From: Cocleimonas sp.
GTDB lineage: Bacteria > Pseudomonadota > Gammaproteobacteria > Thiotrichales > Thiotrichaceae
Length of the DNA: 64,000 nucleotides
Reading direction: 5' to 3'
NCBI GenBank assembly: GCA_021647365.1
Contig: JAKIUW010000003.1
Coordinates: forward strand, 71,220 to 135,219
In this document: positions 33,507 to 42,638 of the stretch, piece by piece
How positions within the stretch are numbered: position 1 is the first letter of the stretch
Layout of the letters: each line of letters starts with the position of its first letter
The notes under the pieces: generated by a model
Seen by the model: the letters and a program-made list of their open reading frames with translations, nothing else
Told to the model about the DNA's origin: nothing
Database searches by the model: none
Program-made: the position numbers and the translations under genes

Positions 33507-34129
33507 ATCAGAAATATCCTCTCAAAATAAAACAACTTGGCAAACAAGACTATCAAGTCGTTTGGCTCGCGATGCAAGACTTTACCAAAGCACGTGATAA
33601 AAACACTAGCGACGAGATATGGGTTGTTTCACACCCCCCCACTTTTACATTAGGGCGCAATGGTAAAGAAGAACACATCTTGCAAAAATCAGATATCCCC
33701 ATTATCAAGGTAGATCGTGGCGGCCAAGTTACTTATCACGGCCCTGGGCAAATAGTGGTTTATTTCTTATTAGACCTACACCGCCGCAACCTCGGCATAC
33801 GTCAACTGGTAACACTTATTGAAGATTGCTTAGTTTCACTACTTGAGCAATACAAAGTCGAAGCCTATAGTGATAAAAAAGCACCTGGCGTATATGTCGA
33901 TAAAAAGAAAATAGCTGCGCTAGGTTTGCGCGTATCCAAAGGCTGCACTTCGCATGGTCTGAGTTTGAATGTAGATATGGATCTTACGCCCTTCAATAAT
34001 ATCAATCCTTGCGGATATCAAGGGCTAGAAATAACGCAGTGCGTTGATTTGGGCATTAATGATAGCTGGGATTTATTAGCAAAAAATCTGCTAGTTTTGA
34101 TTAAATCATCCTTGGAAGAAGCATCATAA
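33494..34129 (+). CDS. lipB: Octanoyl-[acyl-carrier-protein]:protein N-octanoyltransferase LipB
   Basis: 211 residues. The family motif HPPTFTLGRNGKEEH and RGGQVTYHGPGQ are present. The catalytic residues are also there: Lys in AALGLRVSKG and Cys in INPCGYQGLE. It moves octanoyl from ACP to lipoyl domains for lipoate synthesis. The start is TTG 33494, overlapping ybeD; no good ATG lies nearby. Bases 33630-33650, which encode SHPPTFT, are identical to a palindromic-element arm (C7-ACTTTTACAT). lipA does not follow here. Confidence 0.92.
   Translation: MGTVDQKYPLKIKQLGKQDYQVVWLAMQDFTKARDKNTSDEIWVVSHPPTFTLGRNGKEEHILQKSDIPIIKVDRGGQVTYHGPGQIVVYFLLDLHRRNLGIRQLVTLIEDCLVSLLEQYKVEAYSDKKAPGVYVDKKKIAALGLRVSKGCTSHGLSLNVDMDLTPFNNINPCGYQGLEITQCVDLGINDSWDLLAKNLLVLIKSSLEEAS
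33630..33650 (+). repeat. Sequence identical to a palindromic-element arm within the LipB motif
   Basis: CACA, C7, ACTTTTACAT encodes HPPTFT of the conserved LipB signature. It could be an element copy, the ancestral source of the repeat, or coincidence. Confidence 0.6.
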
Positions 34130-34133
34130 GTAG

Positions 34134-34184
34134 GTTGCACACCCCCCTAGTTTTACATCATGTAAAACTAGGGGGGTGTGCAAC
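34134..34184. repeat. Palindromic element, full copy, B/B type (lipB/ycgL convergent ends)
   Basis: Perfect 25-base arms around one C: GTTGCACA, C6, TAGTTTTACAT and its complement. The outer bases GTTG/CAAC also pair, so the palindrome extends past the usual GCAC end. It lies between convergent genes. Confidence 0.95.
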
Positions 34185-34196
34185 GTGTTAAGGCTT

Positions 34197-34457
34197 TTAA
34201 TTCGCTTTTTGCCCTAACAGCTCGCTCTTAGGTGGAGGCATTTGTAGAAAATAACCATTCTCATTCATGATACGTAGTACTTCTTCGGTTTCAGCGCGCA
34301 CCAATTTGCGTCCCTTACTTAGATCAAACTCAAAAGTGAAATCCATATCGCCTAATAAAGTAAGAAGTGATTCTGGAACTTTGGAGAAATCATCCTTCTC
34401 ATCCAAATAAAGATACATGCCTTTTTGTTTGTTACTGCGATATATATAACAATTCAT
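34197..34457 (-). CDS. ycgL: YcgL-domain protein
   Basis: 86 residues. MNCYIYRSNKQKGMYLYL at the start and GYFLQMPPPK near the end are the YcgL/DUF709 signature. Small cytoplasmic protein of unknown biochemical role, common in gammaproteobacteria next to rnd or minC. Here it follows an unrelated membrane protein gene by 17 bases on the same strand. Confidence 0.85.
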   Translation of the reverse strand: MNCYIYRSNKQKGMYLYLDEKDDFSKVPESLLTLLGDMDFTFEFDLSKGRKLVRAETEEVLRIMNENGYFLQMPPPKSELLGQKAN

Positions 34458-34474
34458 GCGAAGGCCTCTCCTCT

Positions 34475-35065
34475 TTAGTTCGGCTTTTTAACCATCAAAC
34501 TAACTTTTTTAATATTTGCAATAGCTAGCTCATTGCCCAATACGGTAATACTACTGGCCGTTAAGTTGCTTACGCGTCCTTCTATTTTATCGCCATTACT
34601 AGTAGTTACTTGAACGACTCTATCTTTTAACGTTTGAATTTTATCCAACGAAATAGCCTCAAAAGCCATACGGTAAAGTGCTTTTTTAGGTAACGCCTGC
34701 ATTTTACTTTCATCCTTCGCAGACTGTAGACTGCTACTAGCATCTAAAGGAGTGTTTGAATTTTGAATAGTAGGCTGGCTAGCGGTAGGTTTATCTCCTT
34801 TTACCATCGCGATTAAGTTTTGGATGCCAGTATTTGCACCAAGAAACCAACTAGCAACAACAATGATTAAGCCAATCGCAGCACTGATCACTTTACGGCT
34901 TGTGTTACGCCATAATGCTGGCACGGTAACAATATTAAGCACAGGAAATATAGAGATAAGTCCTGTCACAAAATGATGTTTAAAACCCGCAATAACAAAT
35001 CCTAAATAGCCCATTAAAAATAAAATGGCACCGAGACCAGCAAGAATGGTAAGACCTAATTCCAT
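34475..35065 (-). CDS. Uncharacterised membrane protein with possible Sm/LSm-like tail
   Basis: 196 residues. About three N-terminal hydrophobic helices (1-80), then a low-complexity linker rich in S, T, P, A, and a C-terminal soluble segment (about 130-196) with DRVVQVTTSNGDKIEGRVS. That last part resembles the strand pattern of a small beta-barrel (LSm-like) domain. I do not recognise the family. Probably co-transcribed with ycgL. Confidence 0.6.
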   Translation of the reverse strand: MELGLTILAGLGAILFLMGYLGFVIAGFKHHFVTGLISIFPVLNIVTVPALWRNTSRKVISAAIGLIIVVASWFLGANTGIQNLIAMVKGDKPTASQPTIQNSNTPLDASSSLQSAKDESKMQALPKKALYRMAFEAISLDKIQTLKDRVVQVTTSNGDKIEGRVSNLTASSITVLGNELAIANIKKVSLMVKKPN

Positions 35066-35219
35066 AACGAATAATGCTTTGCAAAAGAAGACTATTGTAC
35101 ATGATTTTTAGGAGAGTATTGTACTAGTACCCTAGCAATATGAGCTTGATGAGCGCTAAGAACATCATGTAGCTCTGCATAAATTCTGGTAGTTGTTAAA
35201 AAAGCTAACGAGCTATCAT

Positions 35220-35243
35220 TCAAAACTAGGGGGGTGTACTTTC
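35220..35243. repeat. Palindromic element, single arm, B type
   Basis: TCAAAACTAG, G6, TGTACTTT upstream of comM. The outer end has TGTAC in place of TGTGC, and no inner ATG remains. Diverged half-copy. Confidence 0.8.
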
Positions 35244-35334
35244 AAACAAAAAAATATACCTTTTATCTTAGATTGATGGTTTTGTTCTCTTTTTGTTCGC
35301 TATAATGTAAACCTTTAACTCTTTCGATCGCACC

Positions 35335-36840
35335 ATGAACCTAGCCGTAGTTTATAGTCGTACCAACGATGGTATAGATGCACCCCAAGTCAGTGTAGAA
35401 GTCCACTTAGGTAATGGCCTGCCCGGCTTTAGTATTGTAGGTTTACCTGAACTTGCCGTTAAAGAAAGCAAAGACCGTGTTCGTGCGGCATTATTAAATT
35501 CAAATTTTGAGTTTCCTGCAAAGCGCATTACAGTAAATCTTGCGCCTGCGGATATTCCTAAAGATGGTGGGCGTTTTGATTTGCCTATTGCGCTAGGTAT
35601 TTTGGTCGCATCAGGACAACTTTCTGAAAAAGGTTTGACAGATTATGAATTTATTGGTGAGCTGTCATTGGGCGGGCAATTACGCCCAGTAAAAGGCGTG
35701 TTGCCAACCGCTTATGCTGTCAATAATGCAAAGCGCAGTTTATTTGTTCCACAAGAAAATGCTAACGAAGCAGGCTTGATAAAGAGTTTATCAGTTTTTG
35801 CTGCCAATCATTTATTGCAAATTTGCGGACATTTATCTGGCACTGAAAAACTATTACCACATGTCTCAACGCTTAAAAATAAAACAACAGAATACGATGC
35901 TGATCTAAGTGATGTAAAAGGACAGTATCAAGCAAGAAGGGCGCTAGAAATAGCAGCTGCGGGAAATTTAAATCTCCTGATGGTCGGGCCACCTGGCACG
36001 GGCAAAACTATGTTGGCGACAAGACTTGCCACCATTCTACCCCCTATGACAGAAGCCGAGGCTTTGCAATCCGCTACCATTGCATCAATTAGTGACCAAG
36101 GCTTCAAAGTTGGAAATTGGGGCTTACGCCCCGTGAGAGACCCACATCATACATCCTCTGGTGTTGCGCTTGTGGGTGGCGGTGCAAAAGTACGCCCTGG
36201 CGAAATTTCTTTGGCGCATAATGGGGTGCTTTTTCTTGATGAACTTACGGAGTTTGATCGCAAGGTTTTGGATGTTCTGCGTGAACCATTAGAGACAGGT
36301 AGAATCACCATTTCACGGGCTGCAAGGCAGGCAAGTTACCCTGCCCAATTCCAACTTGTTGCTGCTATGAATTTTTGCCCGCAAGGCATTGATTGCGACC
36401 CTGCGCAAAATAATTGCCAATGCTCGTTAGAACAACAACGTCGCTATCGCTCAAAAATATCTGCCCCTTTTCTGGATAGAATCGATTTACAGATCGAAGT
36501 ACCGCGCTTACCACGAGAAGAGTTACAAAAACCTGCAACAGGTGAAAGTAGCGAGCAAGTACGCGCACGCGTGGTGGCAGCAAGAGAAAGGCAACTTCAG
36601 CGCCAACAAAAAGCCAATCGCTTTTTAAATAATAAAGAAATTGAAAAATACTGCCAACTGAGTAAAGCAGATGAAGCTTTGCTAGCGCAGGTAATGGATA
36701 AGTTTAGGTTGTCGGCTCGTGCCTATCATCGTATTTTAAAAGTAGCTAGAACCATTGCTGATTTAGCGAATAGTAAACAAATACAAACAACACATTTGAG
36801 CGAAGCAGTCGCTTATCGCTCGATGGATAGGTTGAATTAA
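35335..36840 (+). CDS. comM: YifB/ComM-family Mg-chelatase-like AAA+ ATPase
   Basis: 501 residues. The N-terminal Lon-protease-S16-like fold (GLPGFSIVGLPELAVKES, GGRFDLPIALGIL) is followed by an AAA+ domain with Walker A GPPGTGKTM and Walker B LFLDELTEF. A C-terminal Mg-chelatase domain has four cysteines (CPQGIDCDPAQNNCQC). ComM is a hexameric branch-migration helicase that helps natural transformation. TATAAT at 35301-35306 is a likely -10 box. ATG 35335 matches the family start MNLAVVYSR. Confidence 0.9.
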   Translation: MNLAVVYSRTNDGIDAPQVSVEVHLGNGLPGFSIVGLPELAVKESKDRVRAALLNSNFEFPAKRITVNLAPADIPKDGGRFDLPIALGILVASGQLSEKGLTDYEFIGELSLGGQLRPVKGVLPTAYAVNNAKRSLFVPQENANEAGLIKSLSVFAANHLLQICGHLSGTEKLLPHVSTLKNKTTEYDADLSDVKGQYQARRALEIAAAGNLNLLMVGPPGTGKTMLATRLATILPPMTEAEALQSATIASISDQGFKVGNWGLRPVRDPHHTSSGVALVGGGAKVRPGEISLAHNGVLFLDELTEFDRKVLDVLREPLETGRITISRAARQASYPAQFQLVAAMNFCPQGIDCDPAQNNCQCSLEQQRRYRSKISAPFLDRIDLQIEVPRLPREELQKPATGESSEQVRARVVAARERQLQRQQKANRFLNNKEIEKYCQLSKADEALLAQVMDKFRLSARAYHRILKVARTIADLANSKQIQTTHLSEAVAYRSMDRLN

Positions 36841-36883
36841 AAGGCCGCTTGCTGAACTGACTTGGTTTATCCAGAGCTTATCG

Positions 36884-36912
36884 AAGCACACCCCCCACTT
36901 TTACATGATGAA
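36884..36912. repeat. Palindromic element, single arm, A type
   Basis: AAGCACA, C6, ACTTTTACATGATGA. The left flank GAGCTTATCGAA resembles the GAGCTTGTCGAA next to the tmcA copy (22849-22863). Confidence 0.92.
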
Positions 36913-36938
36913 GGTGCTGTCGGCTAAATAATAAAGGC

Positions 36939-38083
36939 TTAGAAAGAGTAGCTAAATCCGATAGAAGCGCCAAAGTCATTGTCTCTGCTTCTACCTGTTT
37001 CTTTTTCTGAGATATATTGAAGACCAAGGTTTAACTTTGTTCGTTTATTTAGCTTTCTATCCAAGCTAATGCCTACTGCCGACCATGTTTTTCCATTCGG
37101 GGCTAAAGGGTTTGTTCCAACCCCATCGGTATAAGTACCATGGTTATAAATAATATTATTTCTAGCGCGCCCTTTAAACCAAGCTGCACTGGTATCCGTT
37201 GCCTCAATATAGGCACACCATGTACCACCAAGCTTTGTTGATAAACCAGATACAGAAGCACCTACAAGGAAAGTTTCATCACCTAATACCAAAGAATTAG
37301 CAACTCGATCTTCCCCTATATACTGACCGTAGGCAGTGTAGTGCTTATCCTTGCTTCTAGTAGAAATATTCCACTTGATATCAGCGCCTGCAATACTATT
37401 TCCCGCCAGTGCATCACTAGCTGAATTACTATTAGCACCAGCTAATGCTTTGAGTAAGCCAGAAATACTATTATCTTGACCCTTCCCTCCCCATTGAATG
37501 GTTCTATTTAAACCTATTTCAAGTGATATTAGTGGTTTAAAAGTGAACCTAGTGCCTATCAATTTGGCATTTTTAATATCCCTATCTGACTCAAGCTGCC
37601 CAATAAACATATGCAACTTATTAGGGCCAAGCCAACGTAGGTATTTATTTTTAAAGGGTTCGGAATTTTCATTTTCAAAGGAAATGCTTGGAACCGGGCG
37701 TGCATTATTTGACAAAATCAATGACCCATCCCAACTAGGTCCCCACCACCTTGATTGTCTACCAAGGGTAAACTTCCAATTACCTAATGAACTAGCAAGG
37801 TAGGACTCATTAAAGCGTAATTTTTTATCACTTGGGTGAGATGACTTTTCACGCCCTTCTCCTGAAAAATATCGAACTAAAAGTCTTTCTGTGCGTGCCT
37901 TCGCTTCAAATTTAAAAATTTCACCATAATCTTCATCTTCAAGACGTTTATTGATAGTAACTCATGCCTTAATTGCATATTTCCAGCATCTAACCAAGGT
38001 TTTGCCTCAATATTAAGTGATAGTGCAAAAGCAGACAATCAAATAAAGGCATAAGATTGCTTGGTTTGAAATTTATGATACAT
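36939..38083 (-). pseudogene. Wzi-type capsule-assembly outer-membrane protein, broken
   Basis: Start ATG 38083 gives a signal-like peptide that is interrupted by TGA after 14 codons; the same frame continues with AKPWLDAGNMQLRHE, the conserved Wzi start of the mature protein. The frame is then lost near 37955 and resumes in another frame with KRLEDEDYGEIFKFEAKA, the motif GRQSRWWGPSW and SLILSNNARPVPS, through to a C-terminal barrel ending FSYSF. So there are at least one in-frame stop and one frameshift or deletion; the total, about 380 residues, is shorter than the usual 450-500. Wzi tethers group 1 capsule to the surface. The organism has probably lost this function. Confidence 0.8.
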
Positions 38084-38122
38084 ACAAAAACCTATTTTTT
38101 AAAAAGTGTAAATGCTAATGAA

Positions 38123-38419
38123 TTAGTGTGTGTTTAATGCAGTGTCAACAGACTGCTGGAGCGCATCTAGACGCGCAGATATATCAGGGTCAATGGTCTG
38201 AGCCCCTTCTACATTAAAAAGCTCACTCGCGATATTAAGCGCCGCCATTACGGCTATTCTTTCTGCACCAAGCGCTTTACCACTTTCACGGATTTTTTTC
38301 ATATCTTCGTTAACGCGTCGTGCTGAACTCATTAACGCCTCATGCTCGCCTTCTGGGCATGATATTTTATATTCTTTATCTGCGATTCTAACCGTAACGG
38401 GAATTGAATTATTACTCAT
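38123..38419 (-). CDS. zapA: Cell-division protein ZapA
   Basis: 98 residues. It starts with VTVRIADKEYKISCPEGE and has the conserved ALNIASELF helix followed by a coiled coil. ZapA bundles FtsZ filaments at midcell as a tetramer. RBS AAAGGAG lies upstream of ATG 38419. It is downstream of the small coiled-coil gene by 32 bases. The 6S RNA gene often found after zapA is not between it and the next gene here. Confidence 0.92.
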   Translation of the reverse strand: MSNNSIPVTVRIADKEYKISCPEGEHEALMSSARRVNEDMKKIRESGKALGAERIAVMAALNIASELFNVEGAQTIDPDISARLDALQQSVDTALNTH

Positions 38420-38451
38420 GTAAAACTCCTTTTTCTGAGACTAGGGGTACC

Positions 38452-38682
38452 TTATCCATCCATGGACTTTAATCGGTGAACCATTGCTTCTACTTGCCCA
38501 CGTACCTTATCATTTTTAGACTGTAGTTCTGAGCGTTCAATCATTAATTGTTTATTGCTTCCTTTGTAGGTGCTGTTTTCTTCAGACAGCTTTTTACACA
38601 CAGCGATTAATTGTGTGACGGTTGTTTCAAGCTTATTAACTTGCTCTTGCACGTTGGGTGTATCAACGGACTGACTATTCAT
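38452..38682 (-). CDS. Small coiled-coil protein beside ZapA (TIGR02449-like)
   Basis: 76 residues, almost entirely coiled coil (VNKLETTVTQLIAVCKKLSEE). This is the small protein usually encoded immediately upstream of zapA in gammaproteobacteria and annotated TIGR02449; it is ZapB-like in general character. Role in division is inferred from position. Likely one operon with zapA. Confidence 0.78.
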   Translation of the reverse strand: MNSQSVDTPNVQEQVNKLETTVTQLIAVCKKLSEENSTYKGSNKQLMIERSELQSKNDKVRGQVEAMVHRLKSMDG

Positions 38683-39050
38683 TTATAAATACCTTGTCAG
38701 AAATATGGGGGTCTGTGAGTATACGAAATAAATTAAACAATCACAAAGTATCAATTTAATCGTTCTAAGCATAAGTGTATTTATGCTCTTTTTAAGAAAA
38801 AATCCATGGAAATAAGTATATATACTTAGAGTTGTAGCTTACATTCACTCCTTCGATAAGTATCCTCTAATATGCTGATTTAAAAGAATTAAAATAAAAC
38901 TGACAAAACTTGAAATATAGTCTTTACTCTGTGTAAGATGCATCCCTGTGCTTGCTTGAGTTGTAATAAACTGTATTGCTTTATATACTTTTTATTAACA
39001 CTAACGTAAGTGACAATTTAACCCCCTACAAAAATTTTAAGAGGTATACC
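38683..39050. other. 368-base intergenic region upstream of aapJ
   Basis: AT-rich divergent control region. A perfect 16-base palindrome TAAGTATATATACTTA is at 38813-38828 and may be an operator. I see no coding frame and no palindromic element arm. The aapJ promoter must lie in its right half, but I cannot fix the -35/-10 with confidence. Confidence 0.5.
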
Positions 39051-40052
39051 ATGAGAAAAAGTTTATTTTTAGGACTTGCAACAGCGGCTATTTTTAGCAC
39101 AACAGCACAAGCTGGAACACTAGAAGATGTTAAAAAAGCAGGTTTTGTAAAGTGTGGCGTTAGCACCAGTTTGGCAGGTTTCTCTGCAGCTGATGATAAA
39201 GGTAACTGGAAAGGTCTTGACGTAGATGTATGTCGTGGCGTTGCTGCTGCCGTTCTTGGCGATGCAACTAAAGTTAAATTCAGCCCACTAACAGCTAAAG
39301 AGCGTTTTACCGCACTTCAGTCTGGTGAGATTGACATCCTTTCTCGCAATACAACTTGGACATTAACACGTGATGCCTCTCTAGGTCTTAACTTCGCTGG
39401 TGTTAACTACTACGATGGTCAAGGCTTCATGGTAAGCAAGAAACTAGGCATTGATTCTACGCTCAAGTTAGATGGCGCAGCTATTTGTATTCAGGCTGGT
39501 ACTACGACTGAATTAAACCTTTCTGACTACTTCAAAGCTAATAACATGAAGTATAAAGCAATCACTTTTGATACAAACGATCAAACAATTGAGGGCTTTA
39601 AATCTGGACGTTGTGACGTATTAACAACAGATCAGTCAGGTCTTTACTCTCTACGCCTTAAGTTAGAAGATCCAAATTCAGCGGTTGTTTTACCTGAAAT
39701 TATTTCTAAAGAGCCACTAGGCCCTGTTGTTCGTCAAGGTGACGATGTATGGTTTAACATTGTTAAGTGGACATTAAATGCAATGATCAACGCAGAAGAG
39801 ATGGGCGTAACATCTAAGAACGTTGATGAAATGAAAAAGAGCAAAGATCCTGCAATTGGACGCTTAATGGGCGGACAAGGTGAGAAGCTAAAGCTTGATG
39901 ATAACTGGTCATTCAACATCATTAAGCAAGTGGGTAACTATGGCGAGAGCTTTGAAGCTAACGTTGGCGCTGGTTCACCATTGAAGATCGAACGTGGTGT
40001 AAATGCACTATGGAACAAAGGCGGCATCATGTACGCTCCACCTATTCGTTAA
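39051..40052 (+). CDS. aapJ: General L-amino acid ABC transporter, substrate-binding protein
   Basis: 333 residues from ATG 39051 with AAGAGGT upstream. The signal peptide ends at TAQAG. The solute-binding family 3 fold is clear (GFVKCGVSTSLAGFSAADDKGNWKG as two parts; DVCRGVAAAV). Length and the C-terminal GINALWNKGGIMYAPPIR-like end (here RGVNALWNKGGIMY) match AapJ. It captures amino acids in the periplasm for AapQMP. A terminator follows, which would favour more binding protein than permease. Confidence 0.92.
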   Translation: MRKSLFLGLATAAIFSTTAQAGTLEDVKKAGFVKCGVSTSLAGFSAADDKGNWKGLDVDVCRGVAAAVLGDATKVKFSPLTAKERFTALQSGEIDILSRNTTWTLTRDASLGLNFAGVNYYDGQGFMVSKKLGIDSTLKLDGAAICIQAGTTTELNLSDYFKANNMKYKAITFDTNDQTIEGFKSGRCDVLTTDQSGLYSLRLKLEDPNSAVVLPEIISKEPLGPVVRQGDDVWFNIVKWTLNAMINAEEMGVTSKNVDEMKKSKDPAIGRLMGGQGEKLKLDDNWSFNIIKQVGNYGESFEANVGAGSPLKIERGVNALWNKGGIMYAPPIR

Positions 40053-40063
40053 TAGGTTAGTTC

Positions 40064-40097
40064 AAAAAAGAGTCTGCACTATGCAGGCTCTTTTTTT
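40064..40097 (+). terminator. Attenuating terminator between aapJ and aapQ
   Basis: AAAAAAGAGTCTGCA, CTA, TGCAGGCTCTTTTTTT. Strong stem and U7, after the aapJ stop. Read-through would be needed to express aapQMP from the aapJ promoter. Confidence 0.88.
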
Positions 40098-40209
40098 GTC
40101 TCTAAATTAATGATCTTTTTAAACGCTGAACGAGATCATTAATTTAGAAACATTCTCCACGCCAAGTTGTTCACACTAATAAAAATAGAGTAATAAACGT
40201 TAAGGAAAT

Positions 40210-40257
40210 ATGATGAAAGCACACCCCCCCACTTTTACATGGTTTAAAAAATCATGA
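40210..40257 (+). CDS. 15-codon leader ORF created by a palindromic arm, overlapping aapQ
   Basis: AAGGAAAT precedes ATG 40210. The frame reads MMKAHPPTFTWFKKS and stops at TGA 40255-40257, which overlaps the aapQ start (ATGA). Residues 4-10 are encoded by the element. aapQ itself has no good RBS, so it is probably translated by coupling to this leader. Alternatively the original aapQ start was ATG 40210 before the arm inserted. Confidence 0.45.
   Translation: MMKAHPPTFTWFKKS
40216..40241. repeat. Palindromic element, single arm, A type (aapQ translation start region)
   Basis: AAAGCACA, C7, ACTTTTACATG, between the Shine-Dalgarno-like AAGGAAA and the aapQ start codon. Confidence 0.93.
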
Positions 40258-41447
40258 GTGACCCTCGACACAATAGCAGCGAATTACCAAGTAAGCCGCC
40301 CATTTGGAACGATCCTAAGTATCGCGCTCTATTTTTTCAAATTATTTTAGTTGCCGCACTTTTCTATTTTTTCTACAGTCTTGTTTCAAATACTTTAGGA
40401 AACATGGAAGCAAGAGGGATTTCAACAGGTTTTGCATTCCTATCAGAGAAATCTGGGTTTGATATATTGATGTCCTTAATCCCTTATAGCTCTGATTCAA
40501 CTTATGGGAGCACATTTGTTGTAGGGCTTCTAAATACATTACTAGTCGGCTTTTTAGGCATTATCTTAGCAACACTGCTCGGCTTTACGATGGGAATTGC
40601 CCGTCTTTCCAAAAACTGGGTTATAGCTAAAATAGCAACTTTTTACATTGAGATATTCAGAAATATCCCATTGTTAATTCAACTCTTCTTCTGGTACATC
40701 GCAGTATTAGGCGTACTACCTTCTGCACGTGACAGTCATTCACTCTTTGATCGCTTCTTTCTAAATGTTCGAGGTGCGTACTTACCAGCCCCTGTAGCAG
40801 AAGACGGTATGATATTCACTGGAGTTGCCTTTGTTATTGGTCTTATTGCTACCTTCTTTGCTTCTAAATGGGCTAAGAACAAACAGATAAAAACAGGGCA
40901 AAGGCCCCCTTTACTTTTAATTGCTTTAGGTTTGTTAATCGTTGCACCACTTCTTGTTTTCTTTATTTCAGGAAGCCCGTTGTCATGGGATGTTCCAAAG
41001 CTTGCAGGCTTTAACTTTGCTGGTGGTATTGAAATTATTCCTGAGCTATTTGCATTATTGCTTGGCCTGTCTATCTACACGGGTGCTTTTATAGCGGAGA
41101 TTGTACGATCAGGCATACTAGCGGTTGATCATGGCCAAACAGAAGCGGCGCTTTCTGTTGGGCTAACGCCCGCTCAAAATCTCAAGCTTGTTGTTATTCC
41201 TCAAGCATTGAGAGTTATTATTCCACCATTGACCAGTCAATACTTGAATTTGGTTAAAAACTCATCACTAGCATTGGCGATAGCCTACCCTGATATTGTT
41301 GCTGTGTTTATGGGTACAACGCTCAATCAAACAGGGCAAGCCGTTGAGATAACGGCCATGACAATGGGAGTTTATTTAGTCATAAGTTTATCAATCTCCT
41401 TATTTATGAACTGGTATAACGCCAAAATGTCCCTTGTCGAAAGATAG
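40254..41447 (+). CDS. aapQ: General L-amino acid ABC transporter permease AapQ
   Basis: 397 residues with an N-terminal helix, a large loop and a HisMQ-type permease core. The EAA-loop motif is seen in DHGQTEAALSVGLTPAQNLK followed by VIIPPLTSQYLNLVKNSSLA. It forms the inner-membrane channel with AapM. It starts at ATG 40254 (MSDPRHNSSELPSK), and aapM follows after 14 bases. Confidence 0.92.
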   Translation: MSDPRHNSSELPSKPPIWNDPKYRALFFQIILVAALFYFFYSLVSNTLGNMEARGISTGFAFLSEKSGFDILMSLIPYSSDSTYGSTFVVGLLNTLLVGFLGIILATLLGFTMGIARLSKNWVIAKIATFYIEIFRNIPLLIQLFFWYIAVLGVLPSARDSHSLFDRFFLNVRGAYLPAPVAEDGMIFTGVAFVIGLIATFFASKWAKNKQIKTGQRPPLLLIALGLLIVAPLLVFFISGSPLSWDVPKLAGFNFAGGIEIIPELFALLLGLSIYTGAFIAEIVRSGILAVDHGQTEAALSVGLTPAQNLKLVVIPQALRVIIPPLTSQYLNLVKNSSLALAIAYPDIVAVFMGTTLNQTGQAVEITAMTMGVYLVISLSISLFMNWYNAKMSLVER

Positions 41448-41461
41448 GTTGGAGAAATAAT

Positions 41462-42571
41462 ATGTTTGTAACAGATAAAATACTTCCAGAACTACCCGCA
41501 CCCCAAAACACAAAAGGCATTGTGCACTGGCTAAAAGTTAATCTTTTCTCAGGCCCAGTAAATACTATTTTGACTTTGTTTGGACTTTTCCTACTCTATA
41601 AAATCGTTCCACCTGCTGTTCAATGGGTCATTACTGATGCTACTTGGGTTGCCGAGACTAGAGATACCTGTCGTGGCGAAGGCAAGGGTGCATGTTGGGC
41701 ATATATCATTAATCGTTTTGATCAAGTCATGTATGGCTTCTACCCAGCAGATGAACGCTGGCGTCCTAATGTAGCGGGTATTTTTCTGGTATTACTTGCT
41801 ATCCCCTTATTTATTGAGAAGACACCTAAGAAGGCTTGGTTAGCAGGGTTTATTCTCGTGATATACCCTATCATTGCCTACTTCCTTATCCGTGGCGGAT
41901 CGTTTGGATTAGTTCCTGTCGATACCAATAAGTGGGGAGGCTTAATGCTAACCCTAATTATCTCCTTTGCAGGTATTGTAACTGCGCTACCGCTTGGAGT
42001 GATTTTAGCATTAGGGCGTCGATCCACAATGCCCATCGTAAAATCGTTTAGCATTATTTTTATAGAATTTTGGCGTGGCGTCCCCTTAATCACCGTGCTC
42101 TTTATGGCATCGGTAATGTTGCCTTTATTCCTTCCAGAAGGTACTGATTTTGACAAGCTTGCCAGAGCGATGATCGGCATCACCTTATTCCAGGCCGCTT
42201 ACATTGCTGAAGTTGTACGTGGTGGTTTACAGGCTATTCCTAAAGGGCAATATGAAGCGGCGTCAGCGATGGGCTTAAGCTATTGGAAAAGTATGGCCTT
42301 AGTTATTTTACCGCAAGCCTTAACACTGGTTATTCCAGGGTTAGTAAATACCTTTATTGCATTATTCAAAGACACCACACTGGTTTTGATTATTGGATTA
42401 TTTGACGTATTAGCAGTCGTAGAAAAAGTACTCTCTGCGGATGCAGCATGGCTAGGTTTCCATACAGAAGGCTTGGTATTTTCCGCTTTTGTATTTTGGA
42501 TATTCTGCTTTGCCATGTCACGTTACAGTATGTCACTTGAGCGAAAACTAGATACTGGGCATAAACGCTAA
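41462..42571 (+). CDS. aapM: General L-amino acid ABC transporter permease AapM
   Basis: 369 residues. Long N-terminal part, several helices and a HisMQ core with the EAA loop GQYEAASAMGLSYWKSMALV and the following VNTFIALFKDTTLV. It pairs with AapQ as the heterodimeric channel. GGAGAAATAAT lies before ATG 41462. Confidence 0.92.
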   Translation: MFVTDKILPELPAPQNTKGIVHWLKVNLFSGPVNTILTLFGLFLLYKIVPPAVQWVITDATWVAETRDTCRGEGKGACWAYIINRFDQVMYGFYPADERWRPNVAGIFLVLLAIPLFIEKTPKKAWLAGFILVIYPIIAYFLIRGGSFGLVPVDTNKWGGLMLTLIISFAGIVTALPLGVILALGRRSTMPIVKSFSIIFIEFWRGVPLITVLFMASVMLPLFLPEGTDFDKLARAMIGITLFQAAYIAEVVRGGLQAIPKGQYEAASAMGLSYWKSMALVILPQALTLVIPGLVNTFIALFKDTTLVLIIGLFDVLAVVEKVLSADAAWLGFHTEGLVFSAFVFWIFCFAMSRYSMSLERKLDTGHKR

Positions 42572-42638
42572 TCGATCAGATTGAAAGAGCCTTACAATTA
42601 AGATAGTTAAGAAAAATTAAGCAGCTGAGAAAAATATT

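Noticed and set aside
38084..38122. 6S RNA gene expected downstream of zapA
   Set aside because: Only 39 bases separate zapA from the wzi relic, far too short.
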